Notes: generated from the letters alone by a model not told the origin. Counted from the stretch's first letter, positions 1 to 9,045 are shown. The stretch: DNA of 64,000 bases from Chitinophaga filiformis (GCF_900102545.1 NZ_FNBN01000002.1:1090264-1154263), one strand, 5' to 3'. Numbers and translations: made by a program.

Positions 1-119
1 ACACCATGCACCACTTAACAATCTATAAAGTATACCATTAAATAACCAGGACATATCCTTACAGATCACTATTGAACCCTGAAGAGGGCGATCTATTCTC
101 ATGTCTTTTTATACCTGCT

Positions 120-134
120 TCCGCCTTCGGCGGA
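120..134. repeat. Perfect 6-bp stem, 3-base loop hairpin
   Basis: TCCGCC, loop TTC, GGCGGA. The hairpin lies about 110 bases before the PixA-like gene, with no T-run after it. It may be the end of an upstream transcript or a leader structure; the sequence does not decide. Confidence 0.35.
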
Positions 135-240
135 TGATCAGTATTTCTTTATCTGATATGTATCACTCATACATATATGTACTTCCATGGCGGATACCGA
201 AAAGCCAGAACAGAGTAGGTAATATATTAAACCATATTTT

Positions 241-837
241 ATGTCAAGCACAGCGCAAGCTCCCAGCCACCCAAAGCAGAGAAAACTGGAAAAGGCCTCT
301 GCATCTACTATCGTCAACGTAATGGTCATCGTTGATAGTGACGCCATTACTGCAGTTTACCCAAAGAACCCTAACGCCAGTAAAGACAATCCCACTGGTC
401 TTAACCATCACGAAGGCATTACCATGTTGTGTAATATCGAGAACTATGTAGGAAATATCGGTAATGACCCTGCTAATCTCGAATTCAAGGCAAATGTGGG
501 CGACTGGGTTTCTTTCCACGCTATGACTGTTTCCGGCAATTCAGAGTCTGCCGTTATTCTCTATGATGTATCATCACTGAATGGTGTCAACGTATTTAAT
601 GCTTTCCATGCAACAATGGAAACCAGAACCGGTGCAGTGCTGCCTAATCCTGGAAGTCAGGATGGCCTGCCTCCAACAGTTCAACCGGTGACCTTCTTCT
701 CATACGATAGTAAGGTGGCCAACCAGGGTAAAGAACAACTCAAGATGAAAATTGCCCTGTATACACTGGATGATACAGCAGAAAACCAGGTACTCTACGA
801 TTACTTCTGGTGGGATCCACAGATCGATGTACAATAG
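241..837 (+). CDS. PixA/AidA-family inclusion body protein
   Basis: A 198-residue protein without signal peptide or membrane segment. It matches the AidA/PixA inclusion-body family through VMVIVDSDAI (about residue 27), the YPKNPNASKDNPTG stretch (about 40), VGDWVSFHAM (about 86) and a C-terminal LYDYFWWDP motif. Family knowledge: PixA forms crystalline cytoplasmic inclusions in Xenorhabdus and AidA is a quorum-sensing-linked protein in Burkholderia and Ralstonia; the biochemical role is unknown. Length and motif order are normal, so the gene looks intact. ATG 241 is preferred because the family begins close to the VMVIVD strand. A strong terminator follows at 877, so it is probably monocistronic. 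No neighbour hints at a specific job. Confidence 0.85.
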   Translation: MSSTAQAPSHPKQRKLEKASASTIVNVMVIVDSDAITAVYPKNPNASKDNPTGLNHHEGITMLCNIENYVGNIGNDPANLEFKANVGDWVSFHAMTVSGNSESAVILYDVSSLNGVNVFNAFHATMETRTGAVLPNPGSQDGLPPTVQPVTFFSYDSKVANQGKEQLKMKIALYTLDDTAENQVLYDYFWWDPQIDVQ

Positions 838-876
838 TCAAGTTTACACCATAGCACATATTGAAAGTTTTATTAC

Positions 877-907
877 AGCAGTCCTGTTTATGCGGGACTG
901 CTTTTTT
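877..907 (+). terminator. Rho-independent terminator of the PixA-like gene
   Basis: AGCAGTCCTG (877-886) pairs with CGGGACTGCT (893-902), one G-T wobble, 6-base loop, followed by a T-run. It sits 40 bases after the stop of the preceding gene. Confidence 0.85.
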
Positions 908-955
908 ATATCCGTTGCTGACGGATTTGTTCTATTTTTCCTTCCCCGGGGCATC

Positions 956-963
956 TAATTTTG
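956..963 (+). promoter_or_regulatory. Possible -7 element TAATTTTG
   Basis: Matches the Bacteroidota -7 consensus TAnnTTTG, 10 bases before the cytochrome start codon. The nearest TTTG upstream (926-929) leaves a 26-bp spacer, longer than the usual 19-21, so the call is weak. Confidence 0.3.
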
Positions 964-973
964 ATAAAAAAAG

Positions 974-1285
974 ATGAAACGGACCATGTACATTATTTTA
1001 ATCCCACTGCTCCTGTTCCTTATTACTACCGGCTTTAGCACCCGGCATACCGGAGAAGGACAAGCCCTCTATGATCATCACTGTGCCCGCTGCCACGGAG
1101 CCGACGGCACAAGGGGAATGTTTGGGGCTAAGAACCTGCAGAAAAGCCTGCTCCCCGATACTGCCATTGCCCTGCAGATCAGAAACGGGAAACGGATTAT
1201 GCCCCCTTTTAAGAAGAAACTGACACCAGACCAGATCGATGAATTATCTGCTTATATCAAAACCCTTAGAAAACCTGCAATATGA
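974..1285 (+). CDS. Small c-type cytochrome
   Basis: A 103-residue secreted or membrane-anchored mono-haem cytochrome c. Residues 5-21 are a hydrophobic signal/anchor. The haem site is C37-A-R-C40-H41, followed by GADGT as in cytochrome c domains. The likely distal ligand is M76 in the MPPF motif, and the protein ends in the usual C-terminal helix (LTPDQIDELSAYIKTL). Its role is electron transfer in the periplasm or at the outer face of the inner membrane; the partner is not identified. The stop codon overlaps the ATG of the next gene (ATGA at 1282), implying translational coupling with the DUF1772 membrane protein. Confidence 0.85.
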   Translation: MKRTMYIILIPLLLFLITTGFSTRHTGEGQALYDHHCARCHGADGTRGMFGAKNLQKSLLPDTAIALQIRNGKRIMPPFKKKLTPDQIDELSAYIKTLRKPAI

Positions 1286-1833
1286 CACCTGTAAAAACAA
1301 CAAACATGCATACCATCTCCCACATTGTATTAATCATTACAGCTACCACCACGGCGCTGATCAGCGGCCTGTTTTATGCATGGTCCTGCTCTGTGGTACC
1401 GGGACTGGCCCGGGTATCTGACAGTACCTATCTTGAAGCCATGCAACAGATCAACAGAGCCATTCTGAACCCTGTATTTTTCATGAGCTTCATGGGCACT
1501 GCTTTCTTATTACCTTTGAGCACCTGGCTGCATTACGGACCTGAACTGAACGCACGCTTCTGGTTATTACTGCTGGCATCTGTTGTATATCTGGCAGGTA
1601 CCTTTGGAGTAACTATGTTCGGTAATGTGCCCCTGAATAATGCACTGGATGCCTTTAATCTATCGGCTGCTTCTGTACAGGAGCTGGCGACCCAAAGGGC
1701 CCGGTTTGAAGTGCCCTGGAACAATCTGAATATCATCCGCACTGTTGCTGGTGTAATAGCACTTGTGCTGATCGTTCTGGCTTGCCTTAGCCCGGCGGCA
1801 GAGACAACACGTCCGCCGGTTGTTTACCGATAG
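1282..1833 (+). CDS. DUF1772 (anthrone oxygenase-like) membrane protein
   Basis: A 183-residue integral membrane protein with four hydrophobic segments (about residues 12-34, 62-82, 92-113, 150-170). Family marks of DUF1772 are FYAWSCSVVPGL after the first helix, FGNVPLNNAL in the loop after helix 3, and PWNNLNIIRT before helix 4. The family is annotated after fungal anthrone oxygenases, but bacterial members have no proven activity. ATG 1282 overlaps the cytochrome stop; an internal ATG at 1306 is also possible. The coupling to a cytochrome c suggests, without proving it, a redox role. A hairpin at 1847 ends the unit. Confidence 0.8.
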   Translation: MTPVKTTNMHTISHIVLIITATTTALISGLFYAWSCSVVPGLARVSDSTYLEAMQQINRAILNPVFFMSFMGTAFLLPLSTWLHYGPELNARFWLLLLASVVYLAGTFGVTMFGNVPLNNALDAFNLSAASVQELATQRARFEVPWNNLNIIRTVAGVIALVLIVLACLSPAAETTRPPVVYR

Positions 1834-1846
1834 TCTATTAATGCAA

Positions 1847-1874
1847 AAGGCGCCTCCGTTACAGGAGACGCCTT
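1847..1874. terminator. Hairpin terminator between convergent genes
   Basis: AAGGCGCCTCC (1847-1857) pairs with GGAGACGCCTT (1864-1874), one mismatch, 6-base loop. It lies between the DUF1772 gene (+) and the aminopeptidase gene (-) and could serve both. Confidence 0.7.
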
Positions 1875-1896
1875 CGCTATAAATGAATGGGTTAGT

Positions 1897-3294
1897 CTAT
1901 TGTCGTAATGCCTCTATCGCGGCAATTGTTTTCGGCAGATCTTTTCCCAGCTTCCTGCTACCATCTGCAGTGATCAGGTAGTTATCTTCTATGCGGATAC
2001 CTCCGAAATCACGATAAGCAGCCACCGTCTTATAATCTATAAAGTTACTGAGTTTATCTTCAGCTACCCAACGATCTATCAGTTCAGGAATAACATATAC
2101 ACCTGGTTCCACGGTCAGCACAAATCCGGGTTGCAGTTCACGGCCCAGGCGTAGAGACTTCCATCCAAATTCCGTGCTCTTTTTTAACGTATCGGTATAG
2201 CCTACATATTGTTCTCCCAGATCTTCCATATCGTGTACGTCCAATCCCATCATATGGCCAAGACCACACTGGAAGAACAAGGTATGTGCACCGGCAGCTA
2301 CTGCTTCCGCAGGATCACCTTTCATGAGGCCCAGTGCTTTCAACCCTTCTACCAGTTTTATGCTGGCCTGTGTATGTACTTCTTTATATTGTATACCTGG
2401 TTTCAGCAGGCCCGCGGCATGATCCAGCGAATCCAATACTACCTGGTATACTTCCCGCTGACGGCTAGTGAACTGTTTACCTACAGGAAAGGTCCTGGTC
2501 AGGTCACCTGCATAATGCATCACGTTTTCCGCACCGGCATCACAGAGTATCATATGACCTTCTGCTACCCGGTTGCCATGGAAGTGATTATGCAGGATCT
2601 GTCCGTTGATGGTCAGGATAGTAGGATACGATAAACGTCCGCCGGCTGCAAGCGCTGCTTCCTCTACCTTAGCAGCGATCTCATATTCCATCATGCCTGG
2701 CTTTGTATACTGTATCGCGGCAAGGTGCATATCAGCGCTGATAGAAACCGCTTTCTCCAGTTCCGCTACTTCGTGTTCATCTTTGATTGCCCGCTGGGAG
2801 ATGACTGCTTTGATCAGTTCCAGGGAAGCATATTGTTGCAGACCACCAACAGGTTGCTGTAACCATTCTGATAACCTTATCTTGTTCTCAGGACGGTAAG
2901 GCGGCAGGATGTGTATACGACGACCGGATGTCTGTGCACTCTTTAATGCATCTGCCAGTTGTGCATAAGGACGTGTTTTTGCTATACTCACTACAGCTGC
3001 TAAGTCCTGCAATGAAGGCAATGCGCCTGTCCAGATAATATCGTCTATACCGGCTTCTCTCCCGAAGAGTGTCTCCTCTCCTGTTTCTGTATCCAGTATG
3101 ACTGCTAATCCCGGAATGTCAATACCAGCATAATAAATAAAGGTGCTGTCCTGGCGGAAAGGATAGGTATTATCCGCATAGTTCATGCTGCTCTCCTCAT
3201 TCCCCATCAACAGGATGATACCTTTGCCAACCTGCGCTGCGAGCTTTTGTCTGCGCGTACTATAAACGGATTTATCAAACAGATGTAAATGCAT
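1897..3294 (-). CDS. Xaa-Pro aminopeptidase (M24B, aminopeptidase P)
   Basis: A cytosolic metallopeptidase that removes the N-terminal residue before proline. An N-terminal creatinase-like domain spans about residues 1-160 and a pita-bread M24 catalytic domain about 170-460. Two-metal ligands are visible: Asp in ILCDAG (about 252), Asp in HYAGDLTRTF (about 264), His in LGHMMGLDVHD (about 347), Glu in LTVEPGVYV (about 396) and Glu in GIRIEDNYL (about 436). The open frame extends to a GTG at 3312, but ATG 3294 (MHLHLFDKS) gives the more natural start. About 465 residues, normal for the family. No signal peptide. It stands alone, with a convergent neighbour and an unrelated gene upstream. Confidence 0.93.
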   Translation of the reverse strand: MHLHLFDKSVYSTRRQKLAAQVGKGIILLMGNEESSMNYADNTYPFRQDSTFIYYAGIDIPGLAVILDTETGEETLFGREAGIDDIIWTGALPSLQDLAAVVSIAKTRPYAQLADALKSAQTSGRRIHILPPYRPENKIRLSEWLQQPVGGLQQYASLELIKAVISQRAIKDEHEVAELEKAVSISADMHLAAIQYTKPGMMEYEIAAKVEEAALAAGGRLSYPTILTINGQILHNHFHGNRVAEGHMILCDAGAENVMHYAGDLTRTFPVGKQFTSRQREVYQVVLDSLDHAAGLLKPGIQYKEVHTQASIKLVEGLKALGLMKGDPAEAVAAGAHTLFFQCGLGHMMGLDVHDMEDLGEQYVGYTDTLKKSTEFGWKSLRLGRELQPGFVLTVEPGVYVIPELIDRWVAEDKLSNFIDYKTVAAYRDFGGIRIEDNYLITADGSRKLGKDLPKTIAAIEALRQ

Positions 3295-3371
3295 AGTCTT
3301 ATAATCAGCCACGAATTTAGTACTTCGTTGTCTAATTTCGTTTACTCAAAATAAAAAATCAGGCGTTGGCG

Positions 3372-4394
3372 CTATTGTGCTGCCTTCACTATATTCAGGA
3401 TCTGCTCATGATAGTAAAAACTCTGTTTAAGATCCATCATATTCCTTGCGATGTTTTCCAGTACAATTAAACTTGTTTTTGAAGCAGGGAAATACACATT
3501 CATAGAAATGAAGCCAGGTGCTACACCTGTCATGGCCAGCTCGGGAACAGTGGTCTGCCTTGGAGTAGTAATACCATAACCATAATCTATCGTTCCCAGT
3601 GTAAGATGTTCTCTGAAAGCATTTTCCTTCGGAGCGATCATCAGGCGATACGTCTTGTCTGACAACAACTTACCACCATGGAGACTGTTATTCCATCTTA
3701 CCAGATCATCTCCCGAAGAGATCAATCCGCCTGCGGCGGCAAAAACGTCCAGTATGCTTTCCTCTTTTTGTGGCTGGCCTTCTTTATTGAGTGTATATCC
3801 CTGCGCCAGATCTTTGTATTGTTTCGTTCTCGGATGGAAGCTATGCTGCATACCACACTGTTTAAACAATGCCATACAAAGATCAGGGAAAGTCCGGCCG
3901 GATGTTTTCTCTACTATTTGTGATAAGAGATCATAACTGATGAAACCATATGCAAACCGGGAACCGGGTGTAAAAGCAAGCGGCTTATCAAGTGCCGTAA
4001 TACCATGTGTATGTGTTAACAGATGATGGATGGTTACCGTATCAGCCCATTTTTCCGGCAGGTCGGGCAGGTATTTATGAATAGGATCATTCAATTGCAG
4101 ATGTCCTTTCTCCATCTCCTGTAGTACAATTACAGCTGTGATCTGTTTACTGATGGAACCGATGATAAATTCGGTGTCCCAGTTAACCAGTTGTTTGTTT
4201 TCAAAGTTGGCATAACCTGCTGCCTTACTATAGAGCGTTTTCCCTGCCCGGCTGACGACGACCACACCATTAAAAGGAGTTTTAGTACTGGCTGTAAGCA
4301 GGGAATCCAGCTTGCGGGAAATGTTTTTCTGTTGTGCAAATAAATTACTGAAAGCACTCAGGAAGGCAATGAGGAAAAGGATGCGCCGGGTCAT
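3372..4394 (-). CDS. Secreted serine hydrolase, beta-lactamase/PBP fold, altered second motif
   Basis: A 340-residue protein with signal peptide (cleavage near LFA-QQ, residue 20) and a class C beta-lactamase/penicillin-binding fold. The nucleophile motif is S80-I-S-K83 (GSISKQITA). The next landmark LLTHTHGI (about 125) is typical of these esterase/peptidase relatives. The second motif is normally Y-x-N; here it reads Y149-G-F151 in a segment (FAYGFISYDLL) otherwise aligned with F.YSN.GY.LL, so the Asn is replaced by Phe. The third motif is MTG (288-290) before APGF, where relatives carry HTG or HGG. Substrate is unknown; with two motifs changed, activity may be altered or lost. A beta-lactamase role is not implied. 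Confidence 0.85.
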   Translation of the reverse strand: MTRRILFLIAFLSAFSNLFAQQKNISRKLDSLLTASTKTPFNGVVVVSRAGKTLYSKAAGYANFENKQLVNWDTEFIIGSISKQITAVIVLQEMEKGHLQLNDPIHKYLPDLPEKWADTVTIHHLLTHTHGITALDKPLAFTPGSRFAYGFISYDLLSQIVEKTSGRTFPDLCMALFKQCGMQHSFHPRTKQYKDLAQGYTLNKEGQPQKEESILDVFAAAGGLISSGDDLVRWNNSLHGGKLLSDKTYRLMIAPKENAFREHLTLGTIDYGYGITTPRQTTVPELAMTGVAPGFISMNVYFPASKTSLIVLENIARNMMDLKQSFYYHEQILNIVKAAQ

Positions 4395-4485
4395 TGGATT
4401 GGATATTTATGCGGTGAGATTTTAATGATATGCAAGTTCGAATTAATTATCAGCATTCGTTCATCTACCGCAAAAAATATTTCTA

Positions 4486-4995
4486 TCAGACGGCATTCGC
4501 TTTATATATCACCCGGGTATCCGACCATCTGTCGTACAAACTTCTGCCGTTCCTGTCCAGTAATATACTCAACAGGTACACGAATACAATCACCTGTGGC
4601 ATTATCAGCAACACCATCACCCATGAAGGGATATTTACGCCCATGCGCTCATAGTAAAATAACCAGTGTAAACCGGCATGCGCTATTTCCCAGGGCAGGA
4701 ACTTCATCATATTACGGAAGATCACACCAGGAGTACGTTGCAGGGGCTTGTCACAGACCACAATTAAGCCCATGATCCTTTTCCCGGGAGTGGCCTTATA
4801 AGGCCCTTTCTCCCAAAGAATAAAACATGTTACAGCGGGTATGGTCAGCGTAAGCACTCCAAGCAATTGTCCTGCAACAGGAGGAAGTACAACATCCGGG
4901 AGTCCCACTAACACGGCAATGCCCAATAGCAGCATCGCATATAGTATGATACAGGAATAATCTATGAAAGCGGCCAGGCCGCGGCGGATAATCAT
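4486..4995 (-). CDS. RDD-family membrane protein
   Basis: About 169 residues with several hydrophobic segments. The N-terminal RRGLAAFIDY supplies the Arg and Asp that name the RDD family, and the TPGKRIMGL motif lies near the middle, as in most members. Some RDD proteins are linked to Na+/H+ exchange, but most are uncharacterised. The frame opens at a TTG (5001), but ATG 4995 (MIIRRGLAAF) is the likely start. It is divergent from the GAF protein gene, with 88 bases between the start codons. Confidence 0.85.
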   Translation of the reverse strand: MIIRRGLAAFIDYSCIILYAMLLLGIAVLVGLPDVVLPPVAGQLLGVLTLTIPAVTCFILWEKGPYKATPGKRIMGLIVVCDKPLQRTPGVIFRNMMKFLPWEIAHAGLHWLFYYERMGVNIPSWVMVLLIMPQVIVFVYLLSILLDRNGRSLYDRWSDTRVIYKANAV

Positions 4996-5083
4996 TTTCA
5001 AAATAAAACGGGTTAAAATGGTGTTGCCTGAAGCTAATAAATTATAGCTAATTTTATGCTGGTAAGATCAAGATTATAACAAC

Positions 5084-7435
5084 ATGAAGCGGCATTCCTT
5101 TCCAGACAGTCCATTCCAGATACAGCTGAGTTTTTTCCATATTGTTGAAGAACTGGAAAAACAGGCGTCCGGGCCGGAGGGAGAATCATCCATCCGGGCA
5201 AAAGCCTTGCTGGCCGAAGTAGCGCAATGCCCTGAACTGGTAGAAGGCCTGACCACCTATGAGCAGATCGAGAAGAACCAGGATCTCATTCATCGCCTGC
5301 TGGCCAGTTACTTTCCACAGGAATTGACCATGAATGAAATCAAAGCGATCAATCTTCCTTATACAGATCTTATCTTCAATCATACCGAACGTTTTAAGAA
5401 TATACTCAAAGCGGCAGGACCCGACTTTTCATTCAACATCAGGGATTTTGATGCACACCAGTTCTATGTACTCAGCTGCTGTCTTATCCTGAATGAATTC
5501 TATGGTACAACGCTTGATTTCAGCAGACCATTGTTTTATGACATCCCTACGGCAGATGGCGTCATTAAACACTACCGGATATTATACAATGCCGATTACC
5601 TGGATATCGTACCTACCGAAAGGGCGGTTACACTAACTGCTGATGATATAGACCTTTTACTGAACAGCTATGAGGATCTTGCCCTCTGGCAATCAAAATT
5701 CCCGAAGGAAAGCTGGATCCTGAAGGGCTTTGCCATTATGACCCTGTATGATGCCACGGTAGAGAATGCTGTGTCCATCTTCAAGGAGAGATTACTGGGT
5801 TTGAATGCCGCAGGTTTTGAAGAAAACATGCAATCCATCTTCCGCTCCATTTACCGTATACCTGATATAAAGGTCGGTTTTACACTTTACAACCAGGAGG
5901 AAGACCAGTTTACCGCCAGTGATCCTTTCAGCCAGTATATGACCAGTTTCATTGTGCAGGGACAAAGCCATAAGGAGGCCCACATGTTATTGTGCTCCAG
6001 CTCCTATAACTGCCTGGTAAAAAAGAAGGAATACTTTGCCATTTCTGATGTGAGCGAATTTGTGGCATCCGATCCGGAGAATATGCTGGGTAATTACTTC
6101 CACCAACAGGGGATCAAAAGCTTTATACTGGCGCCCGTGGTTAAAAACGGGCAACTGTTAGGCGTACTGGAACTGCTTTCTCTCCGCACCAAAGAACTGA
6201 ACAGCATCAATGCGAACAAGCTGGAAGTAGTCATGCCCTTCCTCACAGATACGATGGAAAGGCTGCTGGTAGAACTACAGAACGAGGTGCAGGCCGTCAT
6301 ACAGGAGAAATATACAGCCATTCACAGCAGTGTATACTGGAAGTTCAGGGAAGAGGTGCAACAGCTGATCGCCCACCGGGAGACTGGGAAAGATTATGAA
6401 CTGCAGGAGATCGTATTTCCGGACGTATACCCGCTGTATGGACAGATCGATATTAAAGGCTCTTCAGAGGTGCGTAATGCCAGTGTACAGCAGGATCTGC
6501 AATTACAAATTAAGACACTCTGCTCCTTAATAAAACAGCTAAGTAATCCGGCATATGCAATGGCGGGAGAAGAGGCTTCCGGCAGGACTCAGACAGCAGA
6601 TGCTCCTTCCCAGCAGACAGATATCTTCCGGGAGGTACAGGAGCAGTTACGGGAATACCTGGTTGAATTGACTTTTCCTTTGAGAGCGGGTACGGAACAA
6701 TATGTCACCGCTTACCTGAACAATGAAGTGCATCCGCTTTTACAACGTTATGCCACCGATCACCGGGTGCAGGCCTACTTCGCTGAAACTGACAAGGAAA
6801 AAGGCAGCTTCCATCTACAACGGCGGAAGTATGAAACAACCATTTCCACTATCAATAATAAGTTGTCTGATGTGATTGACCGGAATCAGACCATTGCCCA
6901 GGTATTGTTCCCTCACTACTACGAGCGGTTTAAGACGGACGGTATAGAACATAACCTGTATATAGGGGCCTCCATCTCTCCTAAACTGCAGTTCAGTCTT
7001 CAAAAGCTGTACGACCTCCGTTTATGGCAGTTAGAGACGCTTTGCGAAATGGAAATAGCGCATCATCGGCTGAAAGCCGAACTCCCCTATCCCCTGGATG
7101 TTACCTCCCTGATCCTCGTGTACAACGCCACGATCGCCATCCGGTTCCGGATGGACGAGAAAAGGTTTGATGTGGACGGGAGTTATAATGCGCGGTTTGA
7201 GATCGTGAAGAAACGGATAGACAAGGCCTTTATTAAAGATACTACTGAGCGGATCACCCAGTCGGGGAAGATCACCATCGTTTTTTCCAGCGATATGGAA
7301 GCTCAGGAATACCTCCGATATATTAAGACCCTGCAATCACGTATGATACTGGGAGACGATATTGAACAGTTTGATATAGAGGATCTGCAGGGGGTATCGG
7401 GATTAAAGGCGATCCGGGTAAACATTGTTCATTAA
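5084..7435 (+). CDS. Large GAF-domain protein
   Basis: A 783-residue soluble protein without signal peptide. A GAF fold is recognisable about residues 240-395: a helix with ENMQSIFRSI, sheet residues KVGFTLYN, and the late strand FILAPVVKNGQLLGVLELLS typical of GAF beta-5/6. GAF modules bind cyclic nucleotides or other small ligands. The flanks (about 1-235 and 400-783) are mainly helical and match no family I can name; no kinase, GGDEF, EAL or HTH motif is visible. It is therefore a sensor or scaffold without an obvious output domain. The start at 5084 follows a clear divergent intergenic region. A hairpin follows the stop at 7450. Confidence 0.75.
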   Translation: MKRHSFPDSPFQIQLSFFHIVEELEKQASGPEGESSIRAKALLAEVAQCPELVEGLTTYEQIEKNQDLIHRLLASYFPQELTMNEIKAINLPYTDLIFNHTERFKNILKAAGPDFSFNIRDFDAHQFYVLSCCLILNEFYGTTLDFSRPLFYDIPTADGVIKHYRILYNADYLDIVPTERAVTLTADDIDLLLNSYEDLALWQSKFPKESWILKGFAIMTLYDATVENAVSIFKERLLGLNAAGFEENMQSIFRSIYRIPDIKVGFTLYNQEEDQFTASDPFSQYMTSFIVQGQSHKEAHMLLCSSSYNCLVKKKEYFAISDVSEFVASDPENMLGNYFHQQGIKSFILAPVVKNGQLLGVLELLSLRTKELNSINANKLEVVMPFLTDTMERLLVELQNEVQAVIQEKYTAIHSSVYWKFREEVQQLIAHRETGKDYELQEIVFPDVYPLYGQIDIKGSSEVRNASVQQDLQLQIKTLCSLIKQLSNPAYAMAGEEASGRTQTADAPSQQTDIFREVQEQLREYLVELTFPLRAGTEQYVTAYLNNEVHPLLQRYATDHRVQAYFAETDKEKGSFHLQRRKYETTISTINNKLSDVIDRNQTIAQVLFPHYYERFKTDGIEHNLYIGASISPKLQFSLQKLYDLRLWQLETLCEMEIAHHRLKAELPYPLDVTSLILVYNATIAIRFRMDEKRFDVDGSYNARFEIVKKRIDKAFIKDTTERITQSGKITIVFSSDMEAQEYLRYIKTLQSRMILGDDIEQFDIEDLQGVSGLKAIRVNIVH

Positions 7436-7449
7436 CCGCCCTGAAACGA

Positions 7450-7481
7450 CACTATCCTACAGCAATTGCCATAGGATAGTG
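7450..7481. terminator. 10-bp perfect hairpin between convergent genes
   Basis: CACTATCCTA (7450-7459) and TAGGATAGTG (7472-7481) are perfect complements with a 12-base loop. There is no strong T-run on either side. It lies between the GAF gene (+) and the GH16 gene (-). Confidence 0.6.
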
Positions 7482-7539
7482 CTTGTAATGGAGGAGTAAT
7501 TAACCAGTATGTATTATAGGGTCACCCAGGAATGTAGTA

Positions 7540-8760
7540 TTAGTAGGTAAACTTCTCCCAGCCCTGGATAGTAGGACGATTGCAGGTCATTGCCTGTACA
7601 CCGTTTTCGGAAGAAACATAAGCGCCGTTATTACCACGCAGAGAGAAGGTACCATCGCCGTTGTCAATCCAGTCGAATTTCTCCCAATCCTGGATGGTAG
7701 TACGATTACAGGTGATTGCCTGAACGCCGTTTTCAGAAGACACGTATTTACCCATGCTCTGAAGCGCTACTTTACCACCACCAGCATCAACGATGGTGAA
7801 TTGTTCCCAACCCTGAGCAGTAGGACGATTACAGTTCATTGCCTGCGTACCGTTCTCGCCGCTCACGAAAGAACCGTTGTTACCTTTGATAGAGATAGTA
7901 GTGCCTATCGGCGCACCGCCACCAGGTGTCTGGGTAATGTTATATACCCTTACATAATCCACCAGCATAGAAGCAGGCAGCGCCGCATCATTGATGTTAT
8001 TGCCTGGCAGGTTACCACCTACGGCAACGTTCAGGAGGATAAAGAACGGTGCATGGAATTCTTCTGTACCGTTGATGTTATTCTGAATGTTTGCAACGTT
8101 GTATTCGGCACCATCTACAAACCAGTGAATAGAGGAAGCATCCCATTCTATTGCATAAACGTGGAAGTCAGTCACAGAGGTCGTGGTACTGCGGCTATAA
8201 TAAGTATACGCCGTGTTCCACCAGTGGATAGTACCCAGCACAGTGTTGCTGGTGTTTACCTGTTCCATAATGTCGATCTCACCACAAGCCGGCCAGCCAG
8301 CGCCGGTGCTGATACTGTTGCCCAGCATCCAGAAAGCAGGCCATAAGCCCTGTACACCTGGCAGTTTGATACGGGCTTCGATACGGCCGTATTGTGTAGA
8401 GAATTTACCGTTACTGTTCAGACGGCCGGAGGTATAAGGCTGTCCCTGTACAGTTTCTTTACGGGCAGTGATCACCAGGTTACCGCCGGTAACGGCTACG
8501 TTCTGGGTTTGATAGAACTGCTTTTCGTTGTTTACGCCCAGGTTACCATTTTCATACCCCCATTTGTTGGTATTCAGGCTGGTACCGTCAAATTCGTCAG
8601 ACCATACCAGCTGATAAGACTTAGCTGCTACAGCACCTACGGTCTTGTCATTGGCAGAGAGTTTTGGCGTTTGTCCGGCCTGGTTTTCTTTTGTACAGGA
8701 TGTTACGGCGGTGGCCAGCAACAGGAGGCTCAGGAGCCCGGAGAAGGTTTGTTTTTTCAT
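7540..8760 (-). CDS. GH16 beta-glucanase lipoprotein with C-terminal beta-trefoil
   Basis: A 406-residue lipoprotein: lipobox TAVTSC with C22, then a GH16 catalytic domain (about residues 48-275). Its catalytic motif GEIDIMEQ has E161 (nucleophile), D163 and E166 (acid/base), the laminarinase-type signature. Residues 284-406 are three near-identical units of about 40 residues, each with GNNG or GKYVS strands, ENGxQAxxCNR and (G/D)WE(Q/K)F. This is a fascin-like or CBM92-like beta-trefoil in which a Trp-Glu pair recurs once per unit. CBM92-type trefoils bind beta-glucans; that this one does so is inference. Probable role: surface cleavage of beta-1,3(1,6)-glucan. It is divergent from the Y_Y_Y regulator, 285 bases apart. 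Confidence 0.9.
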   Translation of the reverse strand: MKKQTFSGLLSLLLLATAVTSCTKENQAGQTPKLSANDKTVGAVAAKSYQLVWSDEFDGTSLNTNKWGYENGNLGVNNEKQFYQTQNVAVTGGNLVITARKETVQGQPYTSGRLNSNGKFSTQYGRIEARIKLPGVQGLWPAFWMLGNSISTGAGWPACGEIDIMEQVNTSNTVLGTIHWWNTAYTYYSRSTTTSVTDFHVYAIEWDASSIHWFVDGAEYNVANIQNNINGTEEFHAPFFILLNVAVGGNLPGNNINDAALPASMLVDYVRVYNITQTPGGGAPIGTTISIKGNNGSFVSGENGTQAMNCNRPTAQGWEQFTIVDAGGGKVALQSMGKYVSSENGVQAITCNRTTIQDWEKFDWIDNGDGTFSLRGNNGAYVSSENGVQAMTCNRPTIQGWEKFTY

Positions 8761-9045
8761 AGTTTTAAGAAATTCCGGTTTTCATTGTTCCCGCATACAG
8801 CATTCTTGCTACCGGAATGGGTGACAACCCAAGGTCCATCCGTAGACAGGAAAATGTTATAACGCGGAAACAGGTTATTTAAAGGATCAGGGCAAAGATG
8901 GACTTAATTTTCATGTCCCCTCATTTCAGGGCTACGTCTAATCTACTACAAGACAAAGACAGACGATTGATTATCAATAAACATTCTTTACGTCAGCACT
9001 ACTTCAAACCATAATATTCATATTTTTAGTAAAACGTTATGGAAA

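Noticed and set aside
926-963. Full -33/-7 promoter before the cytochrome gene
   Set aside because: The TTTG and TAATTTTG are 26 bp apart, beyond the usual 19-21; kept only as a weak -7 element.
7540-7912. Tandem DNA repeat or CRISPR-like array
   Set aside because: The repetition encodes three beta-trefoil units of the GH16 protein and stays in frame; it is a protein repeat.
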